From the NCBI GenBank assembly GCA_002067325.1, contig MVQY01000042.1, positions 1 to 14,370 on the forward strand: a DNA stretch of 14,370 nt, given 5' to 3'. Positions 1-7,719 of this stretch are shown piece by piece. The stretch is from Methanobacterium sp. PtaU1.Bin097 (GTDB lineage: Archaea > Methanobacteriota > Methanobacteria > Methanobacteriales > Methanobacteriaceae). The stretch's first letter is position 1. Each line of letters starts with the position of its first letter. The position numbers and the translations under genes were made by a program. Below the pieces are notes generated by a model. The model saw nothing but the letters and a program-made list of their open reading frames with translations. It was not told the origin of the DNA and ran no database searches.

Positions 1-1076
1 TTCACCCTTTCAAGCTCAGCTTCATCCACTTCTAAGGGGTATTTCTGGATGAAAGGGTCGAAGGAACAACTGGTCTTTTCTTTTATCTCATCCCGGGCTT
101 CTTTAATGACTTCATCGAATATCTTCTGGATTTTCCCGGGCATATCCTTATTTAAAAGGTCTAAAATTTCTTCTCCCTTGAGATCCACATTTTTTATCGC
201 CGTTTTAAGCTTTAAATCAGCTTTATTTTTTGCATCATTTACGGCTGTATCGAAGATCTTTTCATCGAATTTTCCAGATTCAAGGGAATCTAAGATATCT
301 AGGACGTATTTAATATTTGAATTCCAACCTAATATCTCTTTAATCTTTAAAATATTTGATAAAAGGGTATAATTTTCACTGAAAAATGATATAACAATAT
401 CCGGCACTATTTCATAGTCCTGTGCTTCATTGTTCACCATGGCCACATTGGCGGCATCGCCTAAATCCATCAATCCGTCACTGTAGAGGTAGATGATGAA
501 TTCAAAATCATCCTGATTGCCAAGTTCATCCCCACTTATTATGGGCAGGTAACTGTTCAATCCAAGCTCCATTAAGTTGTTATAATCTTCCCTGTTTTCT
601 ACGAGTATGGCCTGCGAAGGGTTATATTTTGGTTTAGGATTATTAACAGTGCCTATTCTTCTAAGCAGACCTTTTATTTCATCTATAGGCAGCTTTTGCA
701 CTGTGTTTTTCATTTCCATTACAAAATCAATACTAGTTTTAATCTCTTCTTCACTCTTACCAGGGTTCAGGAGCAGTATCCTGTTTTTACCATACTGGGT
801 GCTGGCGAACTGGAGGATTTTCCCTAATATGTCCTGGTAAATCTCAAAACAGGTGTCTGTTTTTAAAAATTCCCGAGAAGGATTTCCTAAAACAACATTT
901 ACTATTTCTATTGCTTTCCGCTGGCTTACCCCATCTATATTTGCTATGCGGTCCACTTCATAGTTTCGGGCTGCCAGGAGAAACTCTTCCTCTCCCCCGA
1001 AATGGTTCATTATCTTATCGAAAAGACGGTCACCCACCCCACGGATGTTTCTGATATCCCCGATATTATCACTCAT
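1..1076 (-). CDS. MutS-like DNA-binding ATPase with N-terminal HhH motifs (3' end outside window)
   Basis: I translated the reverse strand from the ATG at 1074-1076; it stays open for 358 codons to the window edge, so the C-terminus is missing. Residues about 6-28 (IRNIRGVGDRLFDKI) and 41-62 (IANIDGVSQRKAIEIV) are tandem helix-hairpin-helix motifs, which bind DNA backbone non-specifically. Residues about 70-130 (ILQFASTQYGKNRILLLNP and following) resemble the start of the MutS/MutS2 core. This layout fits the archaeal MutS-related ATPase family rather than true mismatch-repair MutS, as no mismatch-recognition domain precedes the core. The Walker ATPase should lie beyond base 1 and cannot be seen. 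An SD (AGGATGAT, 1083-1090) sits 6 nt before the start and a TATA box lies further upstream, so the gene is probably transcribed apart from the U32 gene. The role in DNA repair or recombination is inferred. Confidence 0.75.
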   Translation of the reverse strand, partial: MSDNIGDIRNIRGVGDRLFDKIMNHFGGEEEFLLAARNYEVDRIANIDGVSQRKAIEIVNVVLGNPSREFLKTDTCFEIYQDILGKILQFASTQYGKNRILLLNPGKSEEEIKTSIDFVMEMKNTVQKLPIDEIKGLLRRIGTVNNPKPKYNPSQAILVENREDYNNLMELGLNSYLPIISGDELGNQDDFEFIIYLYSDGLMDLGDAANVAMVNNEAQDYEIVPDIVISFFSENYTLLSNILKIKEILGWNSNIKYVLDILDSLESGKFDEKIFDTAVNDAKNKADLKLKTAIKNVDLKGEEILDLLNKDMPGKIQKIFDEVIKEARDEIKEKTSCSFDPFIQKYPLEVDEAELERV

Positions 1077-1130
1077 AAAAATATCATCCTGTGTACATTC
1101 ACAAATAAACTGCTATATTTACTATGTGAA

Positions 1131-1146
1131 ACTTTTTATAAATCTA
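1131..1146 (-). promoter_or_regulatory. TATA-box promoter for the MutS-like gene
   Basis: On the minus strand the sequence ATTTATAAAAA (1133-1143) matches the archaeal TATA consensus. Transcription would start about 25 nt downstream, near 1110, leaving a leader of roughly 35 nt that contains the AGGATGAT ribosome site. It sits in the 122-bp gap after the U32 gene. Confidence 0.45.
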
Positions 1147-1198
1147 TGCAAATCTGGGATGCATCGGTTATTTGGGGGGTTAAAAGATTAATAAAATA

Positions 1199-3832
1199 TT
1201 AATCCGGCCTATCCAGGAAATTCCCTGTGGTTATACCGCCCTGTGATATTTTCTTTACTTTAGCTTTGAGTTTATTTAATTTTGCAATGTTTCCTGGTGT
1301 TTTCTCTTTATAATTCAACCCCTGTCTGTAGCTGGTGACCATGGACTCTGCGTACTTGCTGGTTTTACCTCGTGCATCTATAACTAAATTTTGAATGCCT
1401 ATTTCATACAAAGCAGGGATGTAATCGATTAAACATAGTTCGACCGAGTTCAGTATATGGGTTCTTGTGTAGTCGTCAACTATTAAGGGGAAAATTCTGC
1501 CCTTCCCGTCTTCAATACCCCAGGGAGGATTTAAATAATTTCCAGATATATCTACCCTTCCCAGCAGGCAGTCTTCAGAAACCAGGGATTCCAGATTTCC
1601 CTGGACAACATATTCCCGGGGAATATTCCTGTTATGGGCTGCTATGGAGGTTAATTCTTTTTTGGAAAGCTCATTTGATAACGTTACCCTGTTTAGATCC
1701 TTTGAAAATTCCCTGAGAGAGCAGTGGTTCCAGATGTTCAATGCTGCCGAACCAGAAATCTCTACTGGTATATTTAATTTTCTAATAGCCTTGAAAGCCC
1801 CCATATTACCCACCATAATTTCCTTGAGACCTTCATCAAAAAGAGGGCCGACCAGATTTGATAAATATTTTAGAGATACATTGGGGGTGATGGATGGCCA
1901 TTTCCAGACTAGGGTAGATCCACTCGCTGTGCACAGCTCCTGGGCATCCAGGATGAGTTCCTGTATTTTCTCGCTGTAGACTGCCCAATCGGTGGCCTCA
2001 CAGGGATGCTTTCTGTTGAATTTTTCCCATAGAAACGGTTCAAAATAGATCCGTTTGCAACCACCTTCAATAGCTCCAGTTAAGGCCTCTATGCTGCTGG
2101 TGTAAATTGCAATTTCCATATGGTGTTTAATTTTTGGATCAGGTAGGGAGGAGATAGATTTCAATTCGTGCCTGATGTTTTCTAAACGATTTCCTGCAGA
2201 CTCAACAGATTCATTTGGAGGTTTATTTGCCTTCAAGAGTTCTGATTCTGCTTTTTCTATAAATTCCCGTCTGAAACTATTCAATTTGCCCAGTGGGATG
2301 AATAGATTACCGGGATACTCTATTCCAATATCTTTAACAATGAAGGGGGTTCTTCCTGTCTTTTTAAGCTGATTCAGGATTTGTTCCTTACTGGTGGGTC
2401 TTTTTCGAGCGGCTTCCATCTTAAAATCTGCCTTATATTTGAAATGTAGTTCTCTGTTATCTTTTCCAGTAAATTTGTCCTTTAAAATTTTACCCTCTAA
2501 AATGGGAGTATTCTGGTCCCATTTCATGGTTATATCCAGGGGGATGCCCGACTTTTCTCCTGGTCCTTTGATAATGTTCTTAGCTTCCCTGGTTAAGGAA
2601 ACATCACGGGTTAAATAGACTTCTGACCCGGGTGGGATCTGCTTTTTAGTCTTTAAAGGTAGTTTACGGGGGTTTAGATATTCTGGGTCTTGTTCTAAGG
2701 CCATACCATATCTTTGATGTGTATCGGGATGCTGAAATACGACACCGTCACCCTTCTCCAGCATAAACTCGGGTAAATTAGAATCAATTCTTATTACTAT
2801 TTTATCGGCTGATTTCTTCTTTTTATTCTCCCGCACTACCTCCCCCAGGTAAAGCCCCCTATTTCCCGGGGCTTCCCAGCCCATCACTGATTCTTTACTG
2901 GCTTCCAGTAAATGTCCGCTGGTAAAACCACGATTAAAAGCTAGCTTTAGTTTGGATAGTTCGGCTTCATCGGGAGTCCAGTTATCATCAGACAGTTTAT
3001 CTAACGCTTTCCTGTAAATTGAAACCACTAATGCCACGTATTCAGATGAACGCATCCTTCCTTCTATCTTAAGGGAGGCCAGGGGTATCTTGGAGATTTT
3101 ATCCAGTTCGGGATATAATGCTAAATCCCTGGTTGATAAAAGATAATCTGCATCGGTAGGGATGGGGATGGAATCCACCAGTTTACCATACCTGCCTCTA
3201 TTCCCCTGCAATAACTGGTAGGGCTTCCTGCAGGGCTGGGCGCACCTGCCCCGGTTGCCACTGCGTCCCCCAATCACAGATGAAAGAAGACATTGTCCTG
3301 AATAACAGTAACAGAGGGCTCCATGGGCAAATATTTCCAGTTCAATTTCTCCACCCATCTCATCCACTATTTCCTCTACCTCAGGGAGACTTAACTCCCT
3401 GGCGAGGATCACCCGTTTAAAACCAAACTCAGAGGCCCATCTGACCCCTTCCCGGTTGTTTATGGTCATCTGGGTGGAAGCGTGCATATCCAGATCCGGA
3501 ACCAGCTCCTGGCAGAATGAGGCAACCCCCACATCCTGCAGGATCACCGCATCGGCACCGACTTTGTAAAGCCAGAAAAGATAATCTGCCACCTCTTCCA
3601 GTTCATCATCGAAGATGAGGGTGTTAACAGTGACGTATACCTTCTTATTCCTTAGATGAGCATAATCTATAGCTTCTTCCATCTGGGTTTCGTTGAAGTT
3701 GTCTGCGTAGTATCGGGCTCCGAAATTTTTCCCGGAAAGGTATACTGCATCGGCCCCGGCATTAACCGCGGCTTTCAGTGCGTCTATTGAACCGGCAGGT
3801 GCCAGTAGTTCTGGTATCGATCTCTTATCCAT
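1199..3832 (-). CDS. U32 family protein (peptidase U32 / RlhA-type RNA hydroxylase-like), tandem U32 domains
   Basis: 877 aa. Residues about 7-270 form a classic U32 domain: LLAPAGSIDALKAAVNAGAD near the N-terminus, a cysteine region C174, C176, C181, C197, C201 (HGALCYCYSGQC then CAQPC), and SLKIEGRMRSSEY at 254-266. Residues about 490-535 (PFIVKDIGIEYPGNLFIPLG, RREFIEKAE) resemble the DUF3656 region of bacterial RlhA. From about 571 a second, degenerate U32-like domain follows. The family was named for peptidases, but characterised bacterial members (RlhA, TrhP) hydroxylate rRNA or tRNA and UbiU/UbiV hydroxylate quinone precursors with 4Fe-4S clusters. An RNA hydroxylase role is therefore likelier than proteolysis, by inference. 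At 877 aa it is longer than E. coli RlhA (about 650). The ATG at 3830-3832 has no SD. A response-regulator gene ends 45 bp upstream. Confidence 0.85.
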   Translation of the reverse strand: MDKRSIPELLAPAGSIDALKAAVNAGADAVYLSGKNFGARYYADNFNETQMEEAIDYAHLRNKKVYVTVNTLIFDDELEEVADYLFWLYKVGADAVILQDVGVASFCQELVPDLDMHASTQMTINNREGVRWASEFGFKRVILARELSLPEVEEIVDEMGGEIELEIFAHGALCYCYSGQCLLSSVIGGRSGNRGRCAQPCRKPYQLLQGNRGRYGKLVDSIPIPTDADYLLSTRDLALYPELDKISKIPLASLKIEGRMRSSEYVALVVSIYRKALDKLSDDNWTPDEAELSKLKLAFNRGFTSGHLLEASKESVMGWEAPGNRGLYLGEVVRENKKKKSADKIVIRIDSNLPEFMLEKGDGVVFQHPDTHQRYGMALEQDPEYLNPRKLPLKTKKQIPPGSEVYLTRDVSLTREAKNIIKGPGEKSGIPLDITMKWDQNTPILEGKILKDKFTGKDNRELHFKYKADFKMEAARKRPTSKEQILNQLKKTGRTPFIVKDIGIEYPGNLFIPLGKLNSFRREFIEKAESELLKANKPPNESVESAGNRLENIRHELKSISSLPDPKIKHHMEIAIYTSSIEALTGAIEGGCKRIYFEPFLWEKFNRKHPCEATDWAVYSEKIQELILDAQELCTASGSTLVWKWPSITPNVSLKYLSNLVGPLFDEGLKEIMVGNMGAFKAIRKLNIPVEISGSAALNIWNHCSLREFSKDLNRVTLSNELSKKELTSIAAHNRNIPREYVVQGNLESLVSEDCLLGRVDISGNYLNPPWGIEDGKGRIFPLIVDDYTRTHILNSVELCLIDYIPALYEIGIQNLVIDARGKTSKYAESMVTSYRQGLNYKEKTPGNIAKLNKLKAKVKKISQGGITTGNFLDRPD

Positions 3833-3877
3833 ACTATTACTATATATTTAAAATAAGATTAAAAAAGAGTGGTTAAT

Positions 3878-4267
3878 TCATCCAATTTCCAGGGTATGTT
3901 TTACAGATTCAACCAGGATGTGGCTGTCGATCTCTCCCTTCACCAGGTATTCGTCTGCACCTTTTCCCACTGCACTTTCAGCGAATATTTCATCTTCCAG
4001 GCCGCTGAGTACGATGATTGGGGTATCCATGGCATTATAATTCATAACATTAAATGTTTCGATTCCCTTGCTGTCTGGTAGGCAGAGATCTAGGAATATC
4101 ACATCAAATTCCTTGGTAACCAGATATTTTAGTCCTTCATCCAATCTAACCACATGTGACACGTCGAAATCGAGTTCATCGGTTTCCTTTAACATTTCTA
4201 TGATCAGACGTGCATCTCCGGGATTGTCTTCTACCATTAGGATTTTAATGGGTTCCACTTTTCTCAT
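3878..4267 (-). CDS. Stand-alone response regulator receiver (CheY-like)
   Basis: 129 aa consisting of one receiver domain and nothing else. Visible landmarks are the acidic pair E13-D14 in ILMVEDNPGDARL, the phospho-acceptor D60 in VIFLDLCLPDSKG, the conserved Ser/Thr position S88 in IIVLSG, and K110 in EYLVKGE. It should receive phosphate from a histidine kinase and act through protein contact, since no output or DNA-binding domain is present. The PGDARL and LPDSKGIETF wording is typical of single-domain regulators common in methanogen and bacterial sensor networks. No kinase gene is in the window. The start at 4265-4267 lacks an SD, so the mRNA may be leaderless. It lies just upstream of the U32 gene on the same strand, with a 45-bp gap; a shared function is not evident. 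Confidence 0.9.
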   Translation of the reverse strand: MRKVEPIKILMVEDNPGDARLIIEMLKETDELDFDVSHVVRLDEGLKYLVTKEFDVIFLDLCLPDSKGIETFNVMNYNAMDTPIIVLSGLEDEIFAESAVGKGADEYLVKGEIDSHILVESVKHTLEIG

Positions 4268-4487
4268 CTACGAAATATTTTTTCTATATTATTAGTAAAT
4301 GGATTTTTAATATTCTACGTGATAATATATAGTATTTGCTATACTTTAAATTTTTACGTCAAAAACCCCGAATCGATTAAAATTTTTTAATAAAACCAGG
4401 AAAATCATATCAATTTTTTTATACCAAAAAGATAAATCCATATTAATCAAAAAAAATTTAACACAGCCTTTTTACAGGAAAAATAGT
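4268..4487. promoter_or_regulatory. Divergent AT-rich promoter region between response regulator and prenyltransferase
   Basis: This 220-bp gap separates two divergent genes. For the plus-strand prenyltransferase, TTTTTTATACC (about 4414-4424) is a plausible TATA box that would start RNA near 4447, before the SD AGGAA at 4476-4480. For the minus-strand regulator, ACTATATATTATC (about 4321-4333) and AATAATATAG (about 4283-4292) are candidates; the second would give an almost leaderless mRNA. TATAG and CTATA form a short inverted repeat around 4328-4343. No small ORF stands out. Confidence 0.4.
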
Positions 4488-5327
4488 ATGAATCCCTATC
4501 TAGAAATAATAAGACCTGGAAACGCTATTTTAGCGGTTATAGCAGTCTTGCTTGTGGCATTTATAAGTGGAGTTTTTACCATAGATGTTTTAATAGCATG
4601 TATCGTGGTTTTTATGGCCACGGGCTTTGGTAACGCGGTGAATGATTATTTTGATCATAAGATCGACGCGGTTAATAAACCGGAAAGGCCCATTCCCTCT
4701 GGCCGGATGTCCTTGATGAGGGCTGGATATTATTCACTGGCATTGGCCTTATTAGCCAATATCCTGGCAATCTTATTCCTTGGTCTGGTACCGGAATTAA
4801 TTGTACTGGCCAGCACCCTGCTGATGTTTTATTACGCCCACACCCTTAAAAAGAAACTGTTAATTGGTAATTTTAGTATTTCATTTTTAACTGGGCTTAG
4901 TTTTGTATTCGGGGGTGTTGTAGTGGGGGCAACCATTGATTCCATTTATCTGGGCTTTTTCGCCTTCCTATCCACCATGATGCGGGAGATAGTTAAGGAT
5001 ATGGAGGATGTTAAAGGAGATGAGATGGAAGGGGCGGGTACACTGCCCATAGTTTATGGTATGAAGGCATCATCTATCCTGGGTGCGTCATTCATGATCT
5101 TCGCCAGCCTCACCAGCCCCGTCCTGTACTTCTTGGGAATATTAACCATATGGTACCTACCCTTTCTGTTTGTCGCCATTTTGATCTTCTTATCCTCTGC
5201 AGTGTCTATATTGAGGGACCGGTCAACTGAAAATGCCCGTAGAATCTCAGGGAGGGTTAAAATTGGTATGGTGGTCACCCTTATTGCCTATGCTGCTGGT
5301 TCACCCTTCTTGCTTTCCTTGCTTTAA
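4488..5327 (+). CDS. UbiA-family prenyltransferase, probable digeranylgeranylglyceryl phosphate synthase
   Basis: 279 aa, an integral membrane protein with about eight or nine hydrophobic helices. It has the two Asp-rich motifs of UbiA enzymes: N52-D53-x2-D56-x3-D60 (NDYFDHKID), followed by KPERPIPSG, and the second motif DMEDVKGD at 171-178 followed by GAGTLP. These bind the Mg2+-diphosphate of the prenyl donor. In archaea the enzyme of this size with MNPYLEIIRPGNA at the N-terminus adds the second geranylgeranyl group to geranylgeranylglyceryl phosphate, the second ether bond of archaeal membrane lipids. Other archaeal UbiA paralogues exist, so the exact substrate is inferred from overall similarity. 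The ATG has a modest SD (AGGAA, 7 nt before). It converges on the methyltransferase gene with 31 bp between stop codons. Confidence 0.85.
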   Translation: MNPYLEIIRPGNAILAVIAVLLVAFISGVFTIDVLIACIVVFMATGFGNAVNDYFDHKIDAVNKPERPIPSGRMSLMRAGYYSLALALLANILAILFLGLVPELIVLASTLLMFYYAHTLKKKLLIGNFSISFLTGLSFVFGGVVVGATIDSIYLGFFAFLSTMMREIVKDMEDVKGDEMEGAGTLPIVYGMKASSILGASFMIFASLTSPVLYFLGILTIWYLPFLFVAILIFLSSAVSILRDRSTENARRISGRVKIGMVVTLIAYAAGSPFLLSLL

Positions 5328-5358
5328 ATTCTTAATCATAAATTAACGGATTTAAAAA

Positions 5359-5898
5359 TCAATAATCACTCTTCCCAATCACGTACAGGTAAACACGGTC
5401 TTTCCGGTCAACTTCAAGGGGTGTCCATCCACCGAATGTCCATATATGGGAGACCACCCGGGTGCCGGGTTTAAGCTCCCTTTGGAGTTTTTCCTTTAAT
5501 TTTTCGTTGGTCTTCTGCCAGAGAAAAACAGTTACCACCGTAGCGTCGCTTATGTCCTGGTTGAAGATATCTCCCCAGATGATCTGAGTCCGCCGGTTAA
5601 GGCCCAGTAGTCTGAGTTTCAACCTAGACCAGAGAACTCGGAGTGGGTCGGCTTCTATACCAATTCCTATGGCACGGTATTTACGGGCTGCCTCGGCAAC
5701 TATCCTACCGTCTCCTGATCCCAGATCGAAGAGCACATCCGGGGAATCCATCTCTGCCATCTCCAGCATCTTATTTACCACTTTTTTAGAGGATGGTGAC
5801 CAGGCAGCCCCTATGATAAGGGGCCACATGATTGAAATGGTGACAAGTATGATTATCGCCACTATCAGGGGCAGGATTATATCTATAAGATTGATCAA
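5359..5898 (-). CDS. Membrane-anchored class I SAM methyltransferase, FAM173-like
   Basis: 179 aa. Residues about 5-30 are a single hydrophobic helix that would anchor the protein. Then comes WSPSSKKVVNKMLEMAE (33-49), SAM motif I DLGSGDGRIV (58-67), the acidic post-I site GIEADP (80-85), GDIF (109-112) and DATVVTVFLWQKTNEKL (118-134), ending in LKPGTRVVSHIWTFGGWTP (142-160). This order, the N-terminal helix and the VVSH segment resemble the FAM173 family, whose animal member ATPSCKMT methylates a lysine of the ATP synthase c-subunit. The substrate here is unknown. The start is TTG at 5896-5898, chosen because GAGGT (5906-5910) lies 7 nt upstream; the next in-frame Met, residue 24, would remove most of the anchor. 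The exporter gene ends 44 bp upstream on the same strand, so cotranscription is possible. Confidence 0.8.
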   Translation of the reverse strand: MINLIDIILPLIVAIIILVTISIMWPLIIGAAWSPSSKKVVNKMLEMAEMDSPDVLFDLGSGDGRIVAEAARKYRAIGIGIEADPLRVLWSRLKLRLLGLNRRTQIIWGDIFNQDISDATVVTVFLWQKTNEKLKEKLQRELKPGTRVVSHIWTFGGWTPLEVDRKDRVYLYVIGKSDY

Positions 5899-5903
5899 AT
5901 TCT

Positions 5904-5912
5904 GTACCTCTT
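5904..5912 (-). promoter_or_regulatory. Ribosome binding site that fixes a TTG start
   Basis: On the minus strand AAGAGGT precedes the TTG codon at 5896-5898 with 7 nt between GAGGT and the codon. No ATG or GTG lies in frame nearby upstream, so this site supports TTG initiation of the methyltransferase. Confidence 0.6.
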
Positions 5913-5942
5913 AGATTTTTATAGAGAGGATTACTATAAAAG

Positions 5943-7469
5943 CTATTGATTCCATGGGTATCTTGCATGTGGAGTCCTTTTACGCAGTGGTATCAATAGG
6001 GAAAATACCATTCCCAGTAAAAGCACCAGGCTTATCACGTCAAAGGCATATTTCATGGTGTTCATCTTACCTGAATCTACCGTAGTAACTGCTGAATTTA
6101 CTTCAGCCGAACCCGAACCAATTCCCAGCTTTCCCGGTATATCTTTAAGTTGAACCTGGTAATCAGTAGTGTGACCTGTGTTACCCATTTCCAGGCTACC
6201 AAACCCGCCAAGTATTAATATAACACCCAGAACAGCGGTTCCCATTGCAGAACCCAGGTTTATTCCGGTGTTCATTATACCGGAGGCATCAGGCTGCTGA
6301 TCCTGACGGGCCATGGCAAATATCACGTTGGTAGAGTGAGGGAAAACGATACCCATACCAACACCTAAAAGTAGAATTCCAGGCATCATATCCAGAATGG
6401 TAGTGTGGGGACTGAAAGTTAAACTTAGATATATGCTTCCAGCCATGGCCACCAAAAATCCTACAGAAAGAATGTAACGGGCCTGGAACCTGGAAGATAC
6501 CTTACCCGCAGTAAAAGAAAGGGCGAATATTCCAAGGCTCATGGGAATTAACGTTAAACCAGTTGTCAGCGGGTCAATGCCTAAAATTAGTTGAATAAAT
6601 ACGGGGATAACAAAAAGCACACCCCCAATTACGAAGTTCATTATCAACCTGGCTATGTTACCGAAACTAAAAGCCCGATTATTGAATAGGGCGATATCCA
6701 GCAAAGCTGATTCACCTTTACTGATTTTCCTCTTCTGATGGAAATAGAAAAAGGATAAAAGGATCAAACCAGCAATTATCATGGGCAGTGAAATGTTCCA
6801 TGTTTGGGGATCGTTGAGGAGTAAGATTCCCTCAACCAGGAGGAAAATCCCCGAGGCAGAATATAAAGCACCGGCCACATCAAAATCAGACCATTTGATG
6901 GTAGCCGGGAATGAGGATATCTCCCGGGAGAGCAAAAATATAGCCAGGATAACCACCAGTTCCAGTGCAAAGGCATAACGCCAGCTATAATAAGTGGTTA
7001 AAAAACCACCGATGATAGGGCCTATGGTACCGGCTCCTGATGCCATGGAACTGATTATACCCAGTGCAAAGGCTCTTCTTTCACCACTATAGGTTCCAGA
7101 AATGATGGAGGTAGTGGCAGGCATCATGAAAGCCGCCCCCATACCCTCCAGTACAGACCACCCTAAAAGAAGCATAGAACTGTTGATACTTAAAGAGGCA
7201 ATAACAGCCCCCATACCGTAAATAAATGCACCTAACAGGAAGGTTTTCCTCCGTCCCAGAACATCCTGGAGCTTACCGCCAGGTATCATTAAAGAAGCCA
7301 TGATCAAAGAATAAATGGCGATTATTGACTGGATAGTAACGATGTCCGTATGTAAATCCGTTATTAAGGTGGAAATGGCCACATTTAAAAAAGTTTTATC
7401 GATGACGATGATGAACATAGAGAGAGTAACCACTATTAACGTTAACCAGCCTGTTTTTGATTCTTCCAT
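5943..7469 (-). CDS. MFS multidrug exporter, DHA2-type with 14 TM helices
   Basis: 508 aa and strongly hydrophobic throughout, long enough for the 14-helix DHA2 branch. Helix 1 carries D24 in VIDKTFLNVAI, the DHA2 form of motif D1. Motif A is GGKLQDVLGRRK (64-75) in the loop between helices 2 and 3. The antiporter motif C is GAGTIGPIIGG (145-155), followed by SWRYAF (162-167). An extended loop rich in Gly, Ser and Thr lies before the last helix. These proteins export drugs or amphipathic compounds in exchange for protons; the substrate cannot be read from sequence. The ATG at 7467-7469 follows a clear SD, GGGAG (7478-7482), by 8 nt. A near-palindrome lies just upstream. The methyltransferase follows after 44 bp. 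No regulator gene is adjacent. Confidence 0.88.
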   Translation of the reverse strand: MEESKTGWLTLIVVTLSMFIIVIDKTFLNVAISTLITDLHTDIVTIQSIIAIYSLIMASLMIPGGKLQDVLGRRKTFLLGAFIYGMGAVIASLSINSSMLLLGWSVLEGMGAAFMMPATTSIISGTYSGERRAFALGIISSMASGAGTIGPIIGGFLTTYYSWRYAFALELVVILAIFLLSREISSFPATIKWSDFDVAGALYSASGIFLLVEGILLLNDPQTWNISLPMIIAGLILLSFFYFHQKRKISKGESALLDIALFNNRAFSFGNIARLIMNFVIGGVLFVIPVFIQLILGIDPLTTGLTLIPMSLGIFALSFTAGKVSSRFQARYILSVGFLVAMAGSIYLSLTFSPHTTILDMMPGILLLGVGMGIVFPHSTNVIFAMARQDQQPDASGIMNTGINLGSAMGTAVLGVILILGGFGSLEMGNTGHTTDYQVQLKDIPGKLGIGSGSAEVNSAVTTVDSGKMNTMKYAFDVISLVLLLGMVFSLLIPLRKRTPHARYPWNQ

Positions 7470-7491
7470 GAAGTTAACTCCCTTATAAAAA

Positions 7492-7521
7492 TTAAATCTA
7501 GATTGAAAATAATAAATATAA
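7492..7521 (-). promoter_or_regulatory. Promoter and possible operator of the MFS exporter
   Basis: On the minus strand TTATATTTATT (about 7511-7521) can serve as a TATA box, giving an RNA start near 7490 and a leader of about 20 nt that includes the GGGAG ribosome site. Between them is a near-perfect palindrome centred on AATCTAGATT (7495-7504); over 7492-7507, 14 of 16 bases are symmetric. A dimeric repressor bound here would block polymerase. That role is inferred. Confidence 0.35.
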
Positions 7522-7677
7522 TTGGGTCTTTGTTTTAAAAAAATATTTTGAAATTATAGATAGAAATAATACCTGATCTTCCATTAAAAATGCTCAAGGA
7601 TTAAATTAAATCAAAGAACGTACAAATAATATTAAATTAATAGTGAAATTCAAAGGTTAAAAAAATTAGTGTAATTT

Positions 7678-7697
7678 AAAGTTTAAAAAAATTTATT
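7678..7697 (+). promoter_or_regulatory. TATA-box promoter of tRNA-Ala
   Basis: AAAGTTTAAAAAAATTTA at 7678-7695 is an AT-rich box centred near 7690, about 25-30 nt before the mature tRNA 5' end at 7720, as expected for an archaeal promoter. A closely similar sequence, AAAGGTTAAAAAAATTA, lies 26 bp upstream at 7652-7668. Confidence 0.5.
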
Positions 7698-7719
7698 CCA
7701 GCATCTGCAAACAAACTTA

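Larger units (their letters stand above)
7470..7719. other. AT-rich intergenic region between exporter and tRNA
   Basis: This 250-bp gap holds the exporter promoter on its left and the tRNA promoter on its right. The middle (about 7530-7650) is A/T-rich with no supported ORF, RNA gene or strong hairpin. Confidence 0.5.

Noticed and set aside
49..840. Plus-strand open frames at 49-372 and 607-840
   Set aside because: They lie opposite the MutS-like gene, which is open for 358 codons with HhH motifs and an SD; the plus-strand products have no recognisable pattern.
1465..2618. Several plus-strand open frames inside the U32 gene
   Set aside because: Antisense shadows of an 877-residue protein with clear domain motifs; none has its own ribosome site.
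4328..4343. TATAG-N6-CTATA inverted repeat as a regulator site
   Set aside because: Only five paired bases made of TATA-like sequence in an AT-rich promoter gap; expected by chance.
6779..6978. Short open frames on both strands within the exporter gene
   Set aside because: Overlap a well-supported MFS reading frame and show low-complexity translations.
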